From Thermoanaerobaculia bacterium (GTDB lineage: Bacteria > Acidobacteriota > Thermoanaerobaculia > Multivoradales > UBA5704): a stretch of DNA of 15,277 bases. The stretch spans positions 1 through 15,277 of the forward strand of contig JAICSG010000021.1 in the NCBI GenBank assembly GCA_025937035.1. The letters run 5' to 3'. Below, one piece after another: positions 9,470 to 15,277 of this stretch (within the stretch, counting starts at the first letter, position 1; every line of letters begins with the position of its first letter). The notes under the pieces are model-generated. The model made no database searches. It was not told the origin of the DNA and saw nothing but the letters and a program-made list of their open reading frames with translations. The position numbers and the translations under genes were made by a program.

Positions 9470-11089
9470 TCAGTTGCAGGTGTTGACCCCCACGGGCCAG
9501 GTGGTGGTGTATTCCGGGTTGGCGGGGTAGGCCTTGATGAGGGTCGTGGGCTCGAAGCCGGTGGGCGGGGAGCTCGGCGACAGGATCGCCCGCACGCCGA
9601 TCCGGCGCTGGGAGAAGTATCCGGTCACGATGTTGTCGCAGTAGTCGTGGGCGCCGGCGCCCGGGAAGTAGTTCTCGATCACCAGGGACGTCAGCTCGCA
9701 GGGCTGATAGTACCCGTCGCCACTGGGGGAGCTGCTGGAGAAGTCCGGGAAGTCGTTGTCCGGGAGATAGGCCACGTCGAAGCTCTGCACCTGGAGGTCC
9801 GACCAGGGGTTGACGGCATAGCTGATCTGCTTGAGCCGCTGGGCCGTGGCCGAGATGTAGTAGTAGTCGTAATCCCAGGTGTCGAACTGGTTGTAGCAGG
9901 CGCCGATGCCATCGTCGATCTCGGTCTCCACGACCGGCAGGCTGAGCAGGTTGAAGACGCCGAGCGGATGGTCGTAGAGCGGCAGCACGTTCGAGATCGC
10001 GTCGTTGGACGGGTCGGCGTGGATCGACCCCGGCACGCGGAGGAGGATCGAGTAGAGCGTCGACTGCGAGGTCAGCGTGCCTTGCAGCGAGACCTGGCCG
10101 TTGAAGATCAGCGGCTTCGGCTGGCTCGGGGAGGAGGAGCCGCCGCCGAAGATCGACTCCAGGACCCCGATCACGGGGCCCAGCGCGCGCAGCCAGGAGG
10201 CGCCGCTCAGCGTTCTGCCAATCTGGCTGAGATACTGCCCCCACCAAGTGCCCGTGTTGGCGTCGCCGAGCTTCTTGTAGGTGTCCAGGGCGTCCGAGAT
10301 CTGCTTGTACCGCTCGGCGGGCTTGGTGAAGGCAGTGACCGCGCCGTTGACGATGTGCTGGAAGCCGTTCGCGGAATTCGGCTGGTTGACCTCGACGATC
10401 TGGTTGAGGTCGATCGTCCCGGAGGCCACCAGGTTGGTGGTGTTGACGCCGGTGATGTCGAAGACCAGCGTCGGGTCGGTCTTGGAGGCCAGGCTGGGAT
10501 CGTAGCCGGCGAGGTCGAAGTCGAGATAGGCCCACTGCTGCCAGGCGATCTTGCCGAGGACGATCTCGGCCCGGCTCGGGTTGTAGTCGGCCACCGTCAG
10601 GTTGGTGGCGTCGGAGAGGGTCATCAGGGCCGCCGTCTTGGCCGCCGTGGTCTGCTGGAAGTGGAGGCTGGCCGCGGCGTGGTCGAACGAGCTCGGCAGG
10701 GTGCTCCAATAGAAGAGGCGCAGGAGCCCCCGGTACTTGTTGTAGAGGATGAAGTAGGGCAGCGGAGTCGGCGAGAAGGAGGAGCCGAAGTCGCGGATCA
10801 CCAGCACCCAACCCTGGGAGGGGAGGATGTCCCGGTCCCCCGCGATGTTGAGGTCGGCGGCGGCGGGGCCGGTCGAGGCGTAGTAAGGGAGGAGGACGTT
10901 GACCGGAGACCCCAGGCTGCTCACATAGAGCGGATAGGTGGTGTTCACCGTCCAGTCCCAACTCGGGTTCCGGTTGGGATCGCCGGACAGCATCGCCGAC
11001 CGGTTGACGTTGATGGCGCCGGCCGGTCCGATGAGCAGGACGGTCAGCAAGGACATGGAGGTGATGAGGGTCCTCATGGAAATTTTCAT
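9470..11089 (-). CDS. Secreted protein of unknown function, 539 residues
   Basis: The N-terminus is a clear Sec signal peptide: MKISMR, a hydrophobic core (LITSMSLLTVLLIGPAGA), then likely cleavage after GPAGA near residue 25. The mature protein is about 510 residues, rich in Ser, Thr, Asn, Asp, Tyr and Gly, with few Lys and Arg, as is usual for exported or outer-surface proteins of GC-rich bacteria. No enzyme motif, membrane anchor, lipobox or sortase signal is seen. A low-complexity linker (GGGSSSPSQPKP, around residue 320) separates two parts. The four mature cysteines are all in the C-terminal third (GACYN, QPCEL, DYCDN and the C-terminal TCN), suggesting disulfides. AAAGGGG stands about 10 nt before the ATG at 11089. 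The gene has its own promoter and a downstream hairpin, so it is probably monocistronic. I do not recognise a family. Confidence 0.85.
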   Translation of the reverse strand: MKISMRTLITSMSLLTVLLIGPAGAINVNRSAMLSGDPNRNPSWDWTVNTTYPLYVSSLGSPVNVLLPYYASTGPAAADLNIAGDRDILPSQGWVLVIRDFGSSFSPTPLPYFILYNKYRGLLRLFYWSTLPSSFDHAAASLHFQQTTAAKTAALMTLSDATNLTVADYNPSRAEIVLGKIAWQQWAYLDFDLAGYDPSLASKTDPTLVFDITGVNTTNLVASGTIDLNQIVEVNQPNSANGFQHIVNGAVTAFTKPAERYKQISDALDTYKKLGDANTGTWWGQYLSQIGRTLSGASWLRALGPVIGVLESIFGGGSSSPSQPKPLIFNGQVSLQGTLTSQSTLYSILLRVPGSIHADPSNDAISNVLPLYDHPLGVFNLLSLPVVETEIDDGIGACYNQFDTWDYDYYYISATAQRLKQISYAVNPWSDLQVQSFDVAYLPDNDFPDFSSSSPSGDGYYQPCELTSLVIENYFPGAGAHDYCDNIVTGYFSQRRIGVRAILSPSSPPTGFEPTTLIKAYPANPEYTTTWPVGVNTCN

Positions 11090-11122
11090 GACATAGATCC
11101 CCTTTCGCGATAAACAAAATTT

Positions 11123-11151
11123 AATGTAGGGGAACCTTGAGGATTCGTCAA
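11123..11151 (-). promoter_or_regulatory. Sigma70-type promoter for the secreted-protein gene
   Basis: On the minus strand TTGACG (11146-11151; five of six -35 bases), a 17-bp spacer and TACATT (11123-11128; four of six -10 bases) are followed by an AT-rich stretch and then the gene start at 11089. This gives a leader of about 25-30 nt containing AAAGGGG. Confidence 0.6.
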
Positions 11152-11353
11152 GAGGGGGGCGGGAGAAAGTTGAAAATCGTCACCTCTGGTCTAGAACCCG
11201 GAGCCTCGATGCCGTTTCCTCCCCGTTTCGCCGGATCTCCCCGGGTCCTCCAGGGCAGCTTCCAGGGCCGCCCGAGCAAGGGGGGCCGGTAGGAATCAGA
11301 AGCTCAAAAAGGAGCTTCGGCATGTCCCTGCCGCTGCTCGGGAACCGGAGGAA

Positions 11354-11461
11354 AGGGACCTCAGGGACTCCAGGGACCGCAGGGACATCAGGGACAAGAG
11401 GGATCCAGGATCGGTGTTTTTTCTTGTCCCTGGCGTCCCTGCTGTCCCTCATGTCCCTTGT
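11354..11461. repeat. 9-bp-phased repeat forming a long imperfect hairpin
   Basis: Five AGGGACNNN units (11354-11398) are followed, after a spacer of about 27 nt, by four GTCCCTNNN units in the opposite orientation (11426-11461). The arms pair over about 37 bp: AGGGAC blocks are perfect, three-base blocks between them mostly mismatch, and the inner ends share AGGGACAAGA. It lies just beyond the mini-protein cluster on the minus strand and could act as its terminator or transcript stabiliser. The rest of 11152-11478 holds a smaller hairpin (GAAGCTC/GAGCTTC, 11299-11318) and no credible gene. Confidence 0.82.
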
Positions 11462-11478
11462 GTGGCTTTACCAGGCTT

Positions 11479-11676
11479 CTAGCATCCTCTCAGGACGCAG
11501 TAGGGGCAGGCCCCGACCCACACGAGCTGGCAGCAGTCCGCGGGGATGAAGGGGCAGTTGTCGGTGGCCCCGGTCTTCAAGGCAGGGGATGCCGTCGGGC
11601 TCAGGGTCGCGGAGCGCGCTCCCACGGCCGCCGTCAGGAGGAGCATCGCGAGGGTCATCCCGAGCTTCTTATTCAT
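11479..11676 (-). CDS. Secreted six-cysteine mini-protein, copy 1
   Basis: A 65-residue product with Sec signal peptide MNKKLGMTLAMLLLTAAVGARSA, likely cut after residue 23. A short linker (TLSPTASPALKTGATDN) is followed by a Cys-rich domain of about 26 residues, CPFIPADCC...CPYCVLRGC, with pattern C-x6-CC-x7-C-x2-C-x4-C. The ATG at 11676 is preceded by AAAGGAGAC. An in-frame extension upstream to 11724 is not used, because this Shine-Dalgarno and start are conserved in all three copies. It is the last of the three, 38 nt after copy 2. This copy has the most hydrophobic variable loop (QLVWVGA) and ends at its last Cys, where the others have CP. Six cysteines suggest three disulfides or a metal site. 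I recognise no family. Confidence 0.85.
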   Translation of the reverse strand: MNKKLGMTLAMLLLTAAVGARSATLSPTASPALKTGATDNCPFIPADCCQLVWVGACPYCVLRGC

Positions 11677-11714
11677 GGATGTCTCCTTTCGTGGCGGAAG
11701 ACGCGGGCCGGAGG

Positions 11715-11909
11715 TCAGGGGCACTCCATAACGCAGATTCGGCAGTCGCCTTCCTTCGTGAACCTGCAGCAGTCCGCGGGGATGAAGGGGCAGTTATCGG
11801 CGGTCCCCGTCTTCAAGACGGGGGATGTCGCCGGGCTCAGGGTCGCGGAGCGCGCTCCCACGGCCGCCAGGAGGAGCATCGCGAGGGTCATTCCGAGCTT
11901 CTTAGTCAT
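11715..11909 (-). CDS. Secreted six-cysteine mini-protein, copy 2
   Basis: A 64-residue paralogue: signal peptide MTKKLGMTLAMLLLAAVGARSA, linker TLSPATSPVLKTGTADN, and Cys domain CPFIPADCCRFTKEGDCRICVMECP (pattern C-x6-CC-x7-C-x2-C-x3-C). The loop between CC and the fourth Cys is charged (RFTKEGD), unlike copy 1. The signal, linker and first half of the domain are nearly identical among copies while the second half diverges sharply, so change is concentrated in the exposed loops. The start at 11909 has the same AAGGAGACATCCA leader as copy 3, and the gaps to both neighbours are 38 nt. The constant spacing indicates tandem duplication of a unit of about 235 bp. Confidence 0.85.
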   Translation of the reverse strand: MTKKLGMTLAMLLLAAVGARSATLSPATSPVLKTGTADNCPFIPADCCRFTKEGDCRICVMECP

Positions 11910-11947
11910 TGGATGTCTCCTTTCCCAAGAGATGCGGTGGGCCGGGG

Positions 11948-12145
11948 TTAGGGGCACTCCTTGGTGCAGAGGGGGCAGTCGTGGAACACCCTGAACTCGC
12001 AGCAGTCCGACGGGATGAAGGGGCAGTCGGCGGCGGCCCCGGTCTTCAGGGCGGGGGACGCCGTCGGGCTCAGGGTCGCGGAGCGCGCTCCCACCACGGC
12101 CGTCAGGAGGATCATCGCGAGGGTCATTCCGAGCTTCTTAGTCAT
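11948..12145 (-). CDS. Secreted six-cysteine mini-protein, copy 3 (promoter-proximal)
   Basis: A 65-residue paralogue and first gene of the cluster: signal peptide MTKKLGMTLAMILLTAVVGARSA, linker TLSPTASPALKTGAAAD, and Cys domain CPFIPSDCCEFRVFHDCPLCTKECP. The six Cys are in the same positions as in copy 2; the variable loop is EFRVFHD. The ribosome-binding site AAAGGAGAC precedes the ATG at 12145. It is divergent from the ECF sigma gene with 125 bp between them, in which a minus-strand promoter candidate lies. The three products are too short for routine gene calling and could be missed. Possible roles include envelope-associated disulfide proteins, metal binding or antagonistic peptides; the sequence does not choose among them. 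Confidence 0.85.
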   Translation of the reverse strand: MTKKLGMTLAMILLTAVVGARSATLSPTASPALKTGAAADCPFIPSDCCEFRVFHDCPLCTKECP

Positions 12146-12162
12146 TGGATGTCTCCTTTCGC

Positions 12163-12180
12163 AAGCATGCAGAAGCATGC
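12163..12180. repeat. AAGCATGC repeated twice, forming a GCATGC hairpin
   Basis: AAGCATGC occurs at 12163-12170 and 12173-12180. GCATGC is self-complementary, so the pair also forms a 6-bp stem with a 4-nt loop. It falls within the expected leader of mini-protein copy 3, downstream of its candidate promoter, where it could be an operator or an mRNA 5' hairpin. Confidence 0.5.
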
Positions 12181-12185
12181 ATAGA

Positions 12186-12215
12186 GTTATACGTTCCGGA
12201 GCCCGCGACCGTCAC
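12186..12215 (-). promoter_or_regulatory. Candidate promoter for the mini-protein cluster
   Basis: On the minus strand GTGACG (12210-12215), 18 bp and TATAAC (12186-12191, five of six -10 bases) give a sigma70-like promoter. The leader would be about 35 nt. It is nearly back-to-back with the sigma gene promoter candidate. Confidence 0.4.
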
Positions 12216-12217
12216 AC

Positions 12218-12247
12218 CTGAAACCCCGTTCCGGCGTACCCTGTAAT
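12218..12247 (+). promoter_or_regulatory. Candidate promoter for the ECF sigma gene
   Basis: CTGAAA (12218-12223), an 18-bp spacer and TGTAAT (12242-12247, five of six -10 bases) precede the sigma start at 12271. The -35 region also reads TGAAAC, similar to the AAC-containing -35 elements used by many ECF sigma factors, so autoregulation is possible. Confidence 0.38.
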
Positions 12248-12270
12248 AAAGGCCGAGGAGGGACGTATCC

Positions 12271-12852
12271 ATGGGCGAAGGAGAAAGGAGGGCAGGAGGC
12301 GTGCAAGCCGCAGCCTATGACAGACCGCTCGAAAGCCCCCCGGGCGCCCTGGAAGCGCTGTTCCGGGAGCATCACGGGGCGGTATACCGCGCGGCGTACC
12401 GGATCACCGGCAACGCCATGGACGCGGAGGACGTGTTGCAGACCGTTTTCACCCGTCTACTGCGGCGAGAGGAGCAGCCGGATCTTTCGGAGAGCGCAGG
12501 GAGCTACCTCCACCGCGCGGCCGTCAACGCCGCGCTCGACCTGATGCGCCGCCGCAAGCGGAGCCGCAAGGTCGATCTCGAGGAGGTTGGAGAGGACCTG
12601 GTGGATACCACCGATCCGGGTCCCGAACGGACCCAGGGGAGCCGGGAGCTCAAGGCCCGGCTGCGCGAGGCGATGTCCCGCCTCTCCCCCCGCCAGGCCG
12701 AGATCTTCACCCTCCGCTATCTCGAGGGGATGGGCAACCTGGAGATCGCCAAGACGATCGGCGCGTCCCAGACCTCGATCGCCGTCTTACTGCATCGCGC
12801 GCGCCACCGGCTTCAGAAGGAGCTGGGGTCGCTGCAAGGAGAAGCGTCATGA
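12271..12852 (+). CDS. ECF-type RNA polymerase sigma factor (sigma70 family, RpoE-like)
   Basis: A 193-residue extracytoplasmic-function sigma factor. Region 2 spans about residues 26-100 (ALEALFREHHGAVYRAAYRI, DAEDVLQTVFTRLL, SYLHRAAVNAALDLMRRRKR), with the DAEDVLQ core-binding helix clearly present. An acidic linker (about 100-125) leads to region 4 at about 126-187 (SRLSPRQAEIFTLRYLEGM, EIAKTIGASQTSIAVLLHRARHRL), a helix-turn-helix for the -35 element. Regions 1 and 3 are absent, as usual for the group. The ATG at 12271 has GAGGAGGGA eight bases before it; GTG at 12301, also with AGGAGG upstream, is a possible alternative that would remove ten residues. Its stop overlaps the next start (ATGA, 12849-12852), so it is translationally coupled to its likely regulator. 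Probable targets include its own promoter and perhaps the divergent mini-protein cluster. Confidence 0.94.
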   Translation: MGEGERRAGGVQAAAYDRPLESPPGALEALFREHHGAVYRAAYRITGNAMDAEDVLQTVFTRLLRREEQPDLSESAGSYLHRAAVNAALDLMRRRKRSRKVDLEEVGEDLVDTTDPGPERTQGSRELKARLREAMSRLSPRQAEIFTLRYLEGMGNLEIAKTIGASQTSIAVLLHRARHRLQKELGSLQGEAS

Positions 12853-15277
12853 GCCTGTTCGACAAGAAGAATTCCGATCTCCTCGACGAGGCGGTCCATC
12901 AGGTGGCCGGCGAGCCGATCGACCCGCGAGAGGTCGAGGCCGCGGCGGCCCGCGTCTGGGCCCGTCTCTCTCAGGAAGGCGCCGCGAGCGTATCCGCCCC
13001 CACGCTGGAGGCCACCGCTCCCGCCGCCGGCAGCCTGCACGGCTGCGACGATTTCCGGTCCCTGATCCCCGCCTATCTGCGGGGTGAGCTGTCCCCGGCG
13101 CGCGCGCTGCTCGTCGAGGACCATACGCGGAGCTGCGTCCCCTGCCGCCGGGCGCTCCGCGAGGCCCGCGAGGGCAAGGCCACCCCGAGCCACACCCCCA
13201 GGAAGGCCGCCAATTCCAACCTCCGTCCGGTCTGGATGAGCCTGGCCGCGATCCTGGCGATCGCCCTCGGCTTCGGCCTGGTGACGCTGATCCAGGACAG
13301 GATGGCGGGCGGCACCAGGATGGCCCGCATCGAGTCGGTCGAGGGGACCCTCTACCGGGTGGCCGGCGACTCCAGCCGGATGATCCGTCCCGGCGAAACG
13401 ATCGATGAGGGGGAGGAGGTCCGCACCGCCAAGGGGTCGACCGCCCAGGTGCGGATGGCTGACGGCTCGCTGATCGAGATGAGCGAGCGGGCTGGCTTCT
13501 CGCTCGACGCCAGCCGTAAGGGGAACACCATCCAGCTCGAGCGCGGGCGCATCATCGTGCGCGCCGCCAAGCAGCACGACCGCCATCTGTTCGTCGCCAC
13601 CCGCGACGCCCAGGTCTCGGTGGTGGGCACCATCTTCGCCGTCAACAGCGGCACCAAGGGGTCCCGCGTCTCGGTGATCGAGGGTGAGGTGCACGTGCAG
13701 CAGGGCGCCAAGCTGGCCGTGCTCCACCCCGGCGACCAGGTGACCACGCACGCCAGCGTCGAGCGGGTGCCGGTGAAGGACGAGGTGGCCTGGAGCCGCA
13801 ACGCCAAGGAGTACGACCAGCTCCTGGCCGAGCTGACCGCTCTGGGCAAGGAGATCGATTCCCGCGTGGCCCGTCCGGGCCTGCGCTATTCGACCCGGCT
13901 GCTGGATCTCGCCCCCGAGGGGACGACGATCTGGATCGCCCTGCCCAATCTCTCGAAGAGCCTCGCCGAGACCCAGAAGATCCTCGACGAGAAGATCAGC
14001 GAGAGCCCGTCGCTGGCCCAGTGGTGGACCGGCGTGCTGCGCTCGACCGACAGCGAGCAGAAGTTCCACGAGATGATCGAGAAGCTCGGCGCCCTGGGAG
14101 CCAACCTGGGTGACGAGGTGGCGGTGGCGATCAACCCCGGCCAGGGTGACAAGGGCGAGCCGGTGCTGCTGGCCGAGGTGACCAACGAGGCCTCGTTCCG
14201 CGCCACGGTCCAGCAGGAGCTCAGCAGCAGCAATCACGGGGACAAGGTGGTCTTCGTGGACGATCCGGCGACGGCGCCCGCCTCCGGGGAGGCCATGCTG
14301 CTCTGGATCCACGACGGCCTGATGGTGGCCTCGCCGAGCGGGGACGAGCTCCGCAAGGTGGCGGCGATCGTCAATGGTGGGTCCAATCCGTTCAAGTCGA
14401 GCGCCTTCTACGGGCGGATCGCCCAGGACTATCAGGCCGGCGCCGGCTGGCTGTTCGCGGCCGACCTCCACACGCTGATCGCCAAGGGGGAGGCGCGGAA
14501 GACCCCCGAGGATCAGCAGACGGCCGAGAAGCTGGGCATCCTCGATCTCGACCAGTTCATCATCGACCGCCGCGAGGTCGACGGCCGGGCCGAGACCCGC
14601 GCCGCCCTCACCTTCGACCAGGCCCGCCGCGGGATCGCCTCCTGGCTGGCCGCGCCGGCGCCGATGGGCTCCCTGAGCTTCTTCTCGCCGGACGCGAACT
14701 TTGTCTCGGCTTTCGTCGTAAAGAGCCCTGTGAGCATCCTGGACGAAATGCTGTCGATCAAGCCCGAGCTGGCCCAGGAGCTGGCCGATGCCCAGGCCAA
14801 GCACGGCTTCGACCTTCGCAACGATCTCGTGGCGCCGCTGGGCGGTGAGGTCGCCATGGGGGTGGACGGGCCGCTGCTGCCGACCCCGTCCTGGAAGCTG
14901 GTGGCCGAGGTGTATGACACCGCGCGCCTCCAGCAGACCTTCCAGAAGGCGGTCGGGCAGATCGACGCCGAGCTGCGGGCCAACGGCAAGCCGGGGCTCC
15001 AGATCACCTCGCAGACGGCCGGCGGCCGGACCTACTACTCGATCGTCTCCGGCGACGGCTCGTCCCACGCCAGTTACCTGTTCGAGGACGGCTACATGAT
15101 CGCCGGCCCGAGCGTGGCGCTGCTGGAGCAGGCGATTCAGCTCCGGAGCTCCGGGGTGACCCTCGCCACCACGGCCAAATTCCGCGACCTGCTGGGTCCG
15201 GACGGCCAGGTGAACGTCTCCGCCCTGGTCTACACCAACATCGCGCCCATCGCGCAGTCGGCCTCGAAGGTGCTCCC
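12849..15277 (+). CDS. Zinc-finger anti-sigma/FecR-domain membrane protein with long DUF3352-like C-terminal region (3' partial)
   Basis: At least 809 residues, open to the window end. The cytoplasmic N-terminus carries a zf-HC2-like anti-sigma segment: C66, then H92, C96 and C99 in HTRSCVPCRRAL. One membrane span lies at about 128-148 (MSLAAILAIALGFGLVTLI). A FecR domain follows at about 164-305 (GTLYRVAGDS, RPGETIDEGEEVRT, VVGTIFAVNSG, GEVHVQQGAK, LHPGDQVTTH). From about 348 a large domain begins LDLAPEGTTIWIALPNLSKSL, similar to DUF3352-like extracytoplasmic regions. The layout suggests an anti-sigma factor that holds the adjacent ECF sigma factor and senses something outside the membrane. 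AAGGAG precedes the ATG at 12849, which overlaps the sigma stop. The opposite strand has a long open frame, but that is a GC-rich shadow. The C-terminus and any downstream partner lie outside the window. Confidence 0.9.
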   Translation, partial: MSLFDKKNSDLLDEAVHQVAGEPIDPREVEAAAARVWARLSQEGAASVSAPTLEATAPAAGSLHGCDDFRSLIPAYLRGELSPARALLVEDHTRSCVPCRRALREAREGKATPSHTPRKAANSNLRPVWMSLAAILAIALGFGLVTLIQDRMAGGTRMARIESVEGTLYRVAGDSSRMIRPGETIDEGEEVRTAKGSTAQVRMADGSLIEMSERAGFSLDASRKGNTIQLERGRIIVRAAKQHDRHLFVATRDAQVSVVGTIFAVNSGTKGSRVSVIEGEVHVQQGAKLAVLHPGDQVTTHASVERVPVKDEVAWSRNAKEYDQLLAELTALGKEIDSRVARPGLRYSTRLLDLAPEGTTIWIALPNLSKSLAETQKILDEKISESPSLAQWWTGVLRSTDSEQKFHEMIEKLGALGANLGDEVAVAINPGQGDKGEPVLLAEVTNEASFRATVQQELSSSNHGDKVVFVDDPATAPASGEAMLLWIHDGLMVASPSGDELRKVAAIVNGGSNPFKSSAFYGRIAQDYQAGAGWLFAADLHTLIAKGEARKTPEDQQTAEKLGILDLDQFIIDRREVDGRAETRAALTFDQARRGIASWLAAPAPMGSLSFFSPDANFVSAFVVKSPVSILDEMLSIKPELAQELADAQAKHGFDLRNDLVAPLGGEVAMGVDGPLLPTPSWKLVAEVYDTARLQQTFQKAVGQIDAELRANGKPGLQITSQTAGGRTYYSIVSGDGSSHASYLFEDGYMIAGPSVALLEQAIQLRSSGVTLATTAKFRDLLGPDGQVNVSALVYTNIAPIAQSASKVL

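Noticed and set aside
9647..11113. Plus-strand open frame of 488 codons opposite the secreted protein
   Set aside because: Val/Gly/Arg/Glu-biased shadow; the minus-strand frame has a signal peptide, promoter and ribosome-binding site.
11180..11452. Minus-strand 90-codon open frame with a VPDVPAVPGVPEVP segment
   Set aside because: The Pro-Val repeat is just the translated 9-bp repeat, neither candidate ATG has a ribosome-binding site, and it ends in low-complexity sequence.
12813..15068. Minus-strand open frame of 751 codons opposite the FecR protein
   Set aside because: Gly/His/Leu/Arg-rich GC shadow; the plus strand has zinc-finger, membrane and FecR features and is coupled to the sigma gene.

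Overview
The window is a GC-rich bacterial chromosome segment with mixed metabolic, defence and envelope-associated content. An ECF sigma factor paired with a FecR-type membrane protein that has a long DUF3352-like tail, 9-bp-phased repeat hairpins and a selenocysteine formate dehydrogenase together suggest an Acidobacteriota-like (or similar soil or subsurface) lineage. This placement is an inference; no rRNA or marker gene is present.

Layout. 1-677 (-): a Uma2-type nuclease gene broken by one apparent frameshift and cut by the window edge. 801-5504 (+): a three-gene, overlapping NAD-linked formate dehydrogenase operon. Its first gene encodes the catalytic molybdopterin part, with an in-frame UGA read as selenocysteine and a SECIS-like hairpin, but it lacks the N-terminal [4Fe-4S] domain. 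The second is a fused NuoE-NuoF-type subunit. The third carries the ferredoxin domains and ends in the very [4Fe-4S] molybdopterin-oxidoreductase domain that the first gene lacks. The alpha subunit is thus split at a domain boundary and its halves lie in reversed order around the beta gene. 5508-8382 (-): a BsuBI/PstI-type restriction-modification pair, methyltransferase first, convergent with the formate dehydrogenase operon. 8593-8886: a tandem array of 42-bp quasi-palindromic units. 8945-9331 (-): a small helical hypothetical protein. 9470-11089 (-): a 539-residue secreted protein of unknown function with its own promoter. 11094-11478: non-coding DNA with a 9-bp-phased inverted repeat. 11479-12145 (-): three tandem paralogous genes for secreted six-cysteine mini-proteins. 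12271-15277 (+): an ECF sigma factor translationally coupled to a zinc-finger/TM/FecR/DUF3352-like protein that runs off the window.

How the genes work together. The formate dehydrogenase genes should form one soluble complex passing electrons from formate through Fe-S clusters and FMN to NAD+. The methyltransferase and nuclease should form a self-contained type II system, probably for CTGCAG. The sigma factor and its partner are probably a regulator pair, and the divergent mini-protein cluster shares their 125-bp intergenic region, so it is a candidate target.

The features most worth a second look are the permuted split selenoprotein formate dehydrogenase, the six-cysteine mini-protein triplet and the palindromic 42-bp array.
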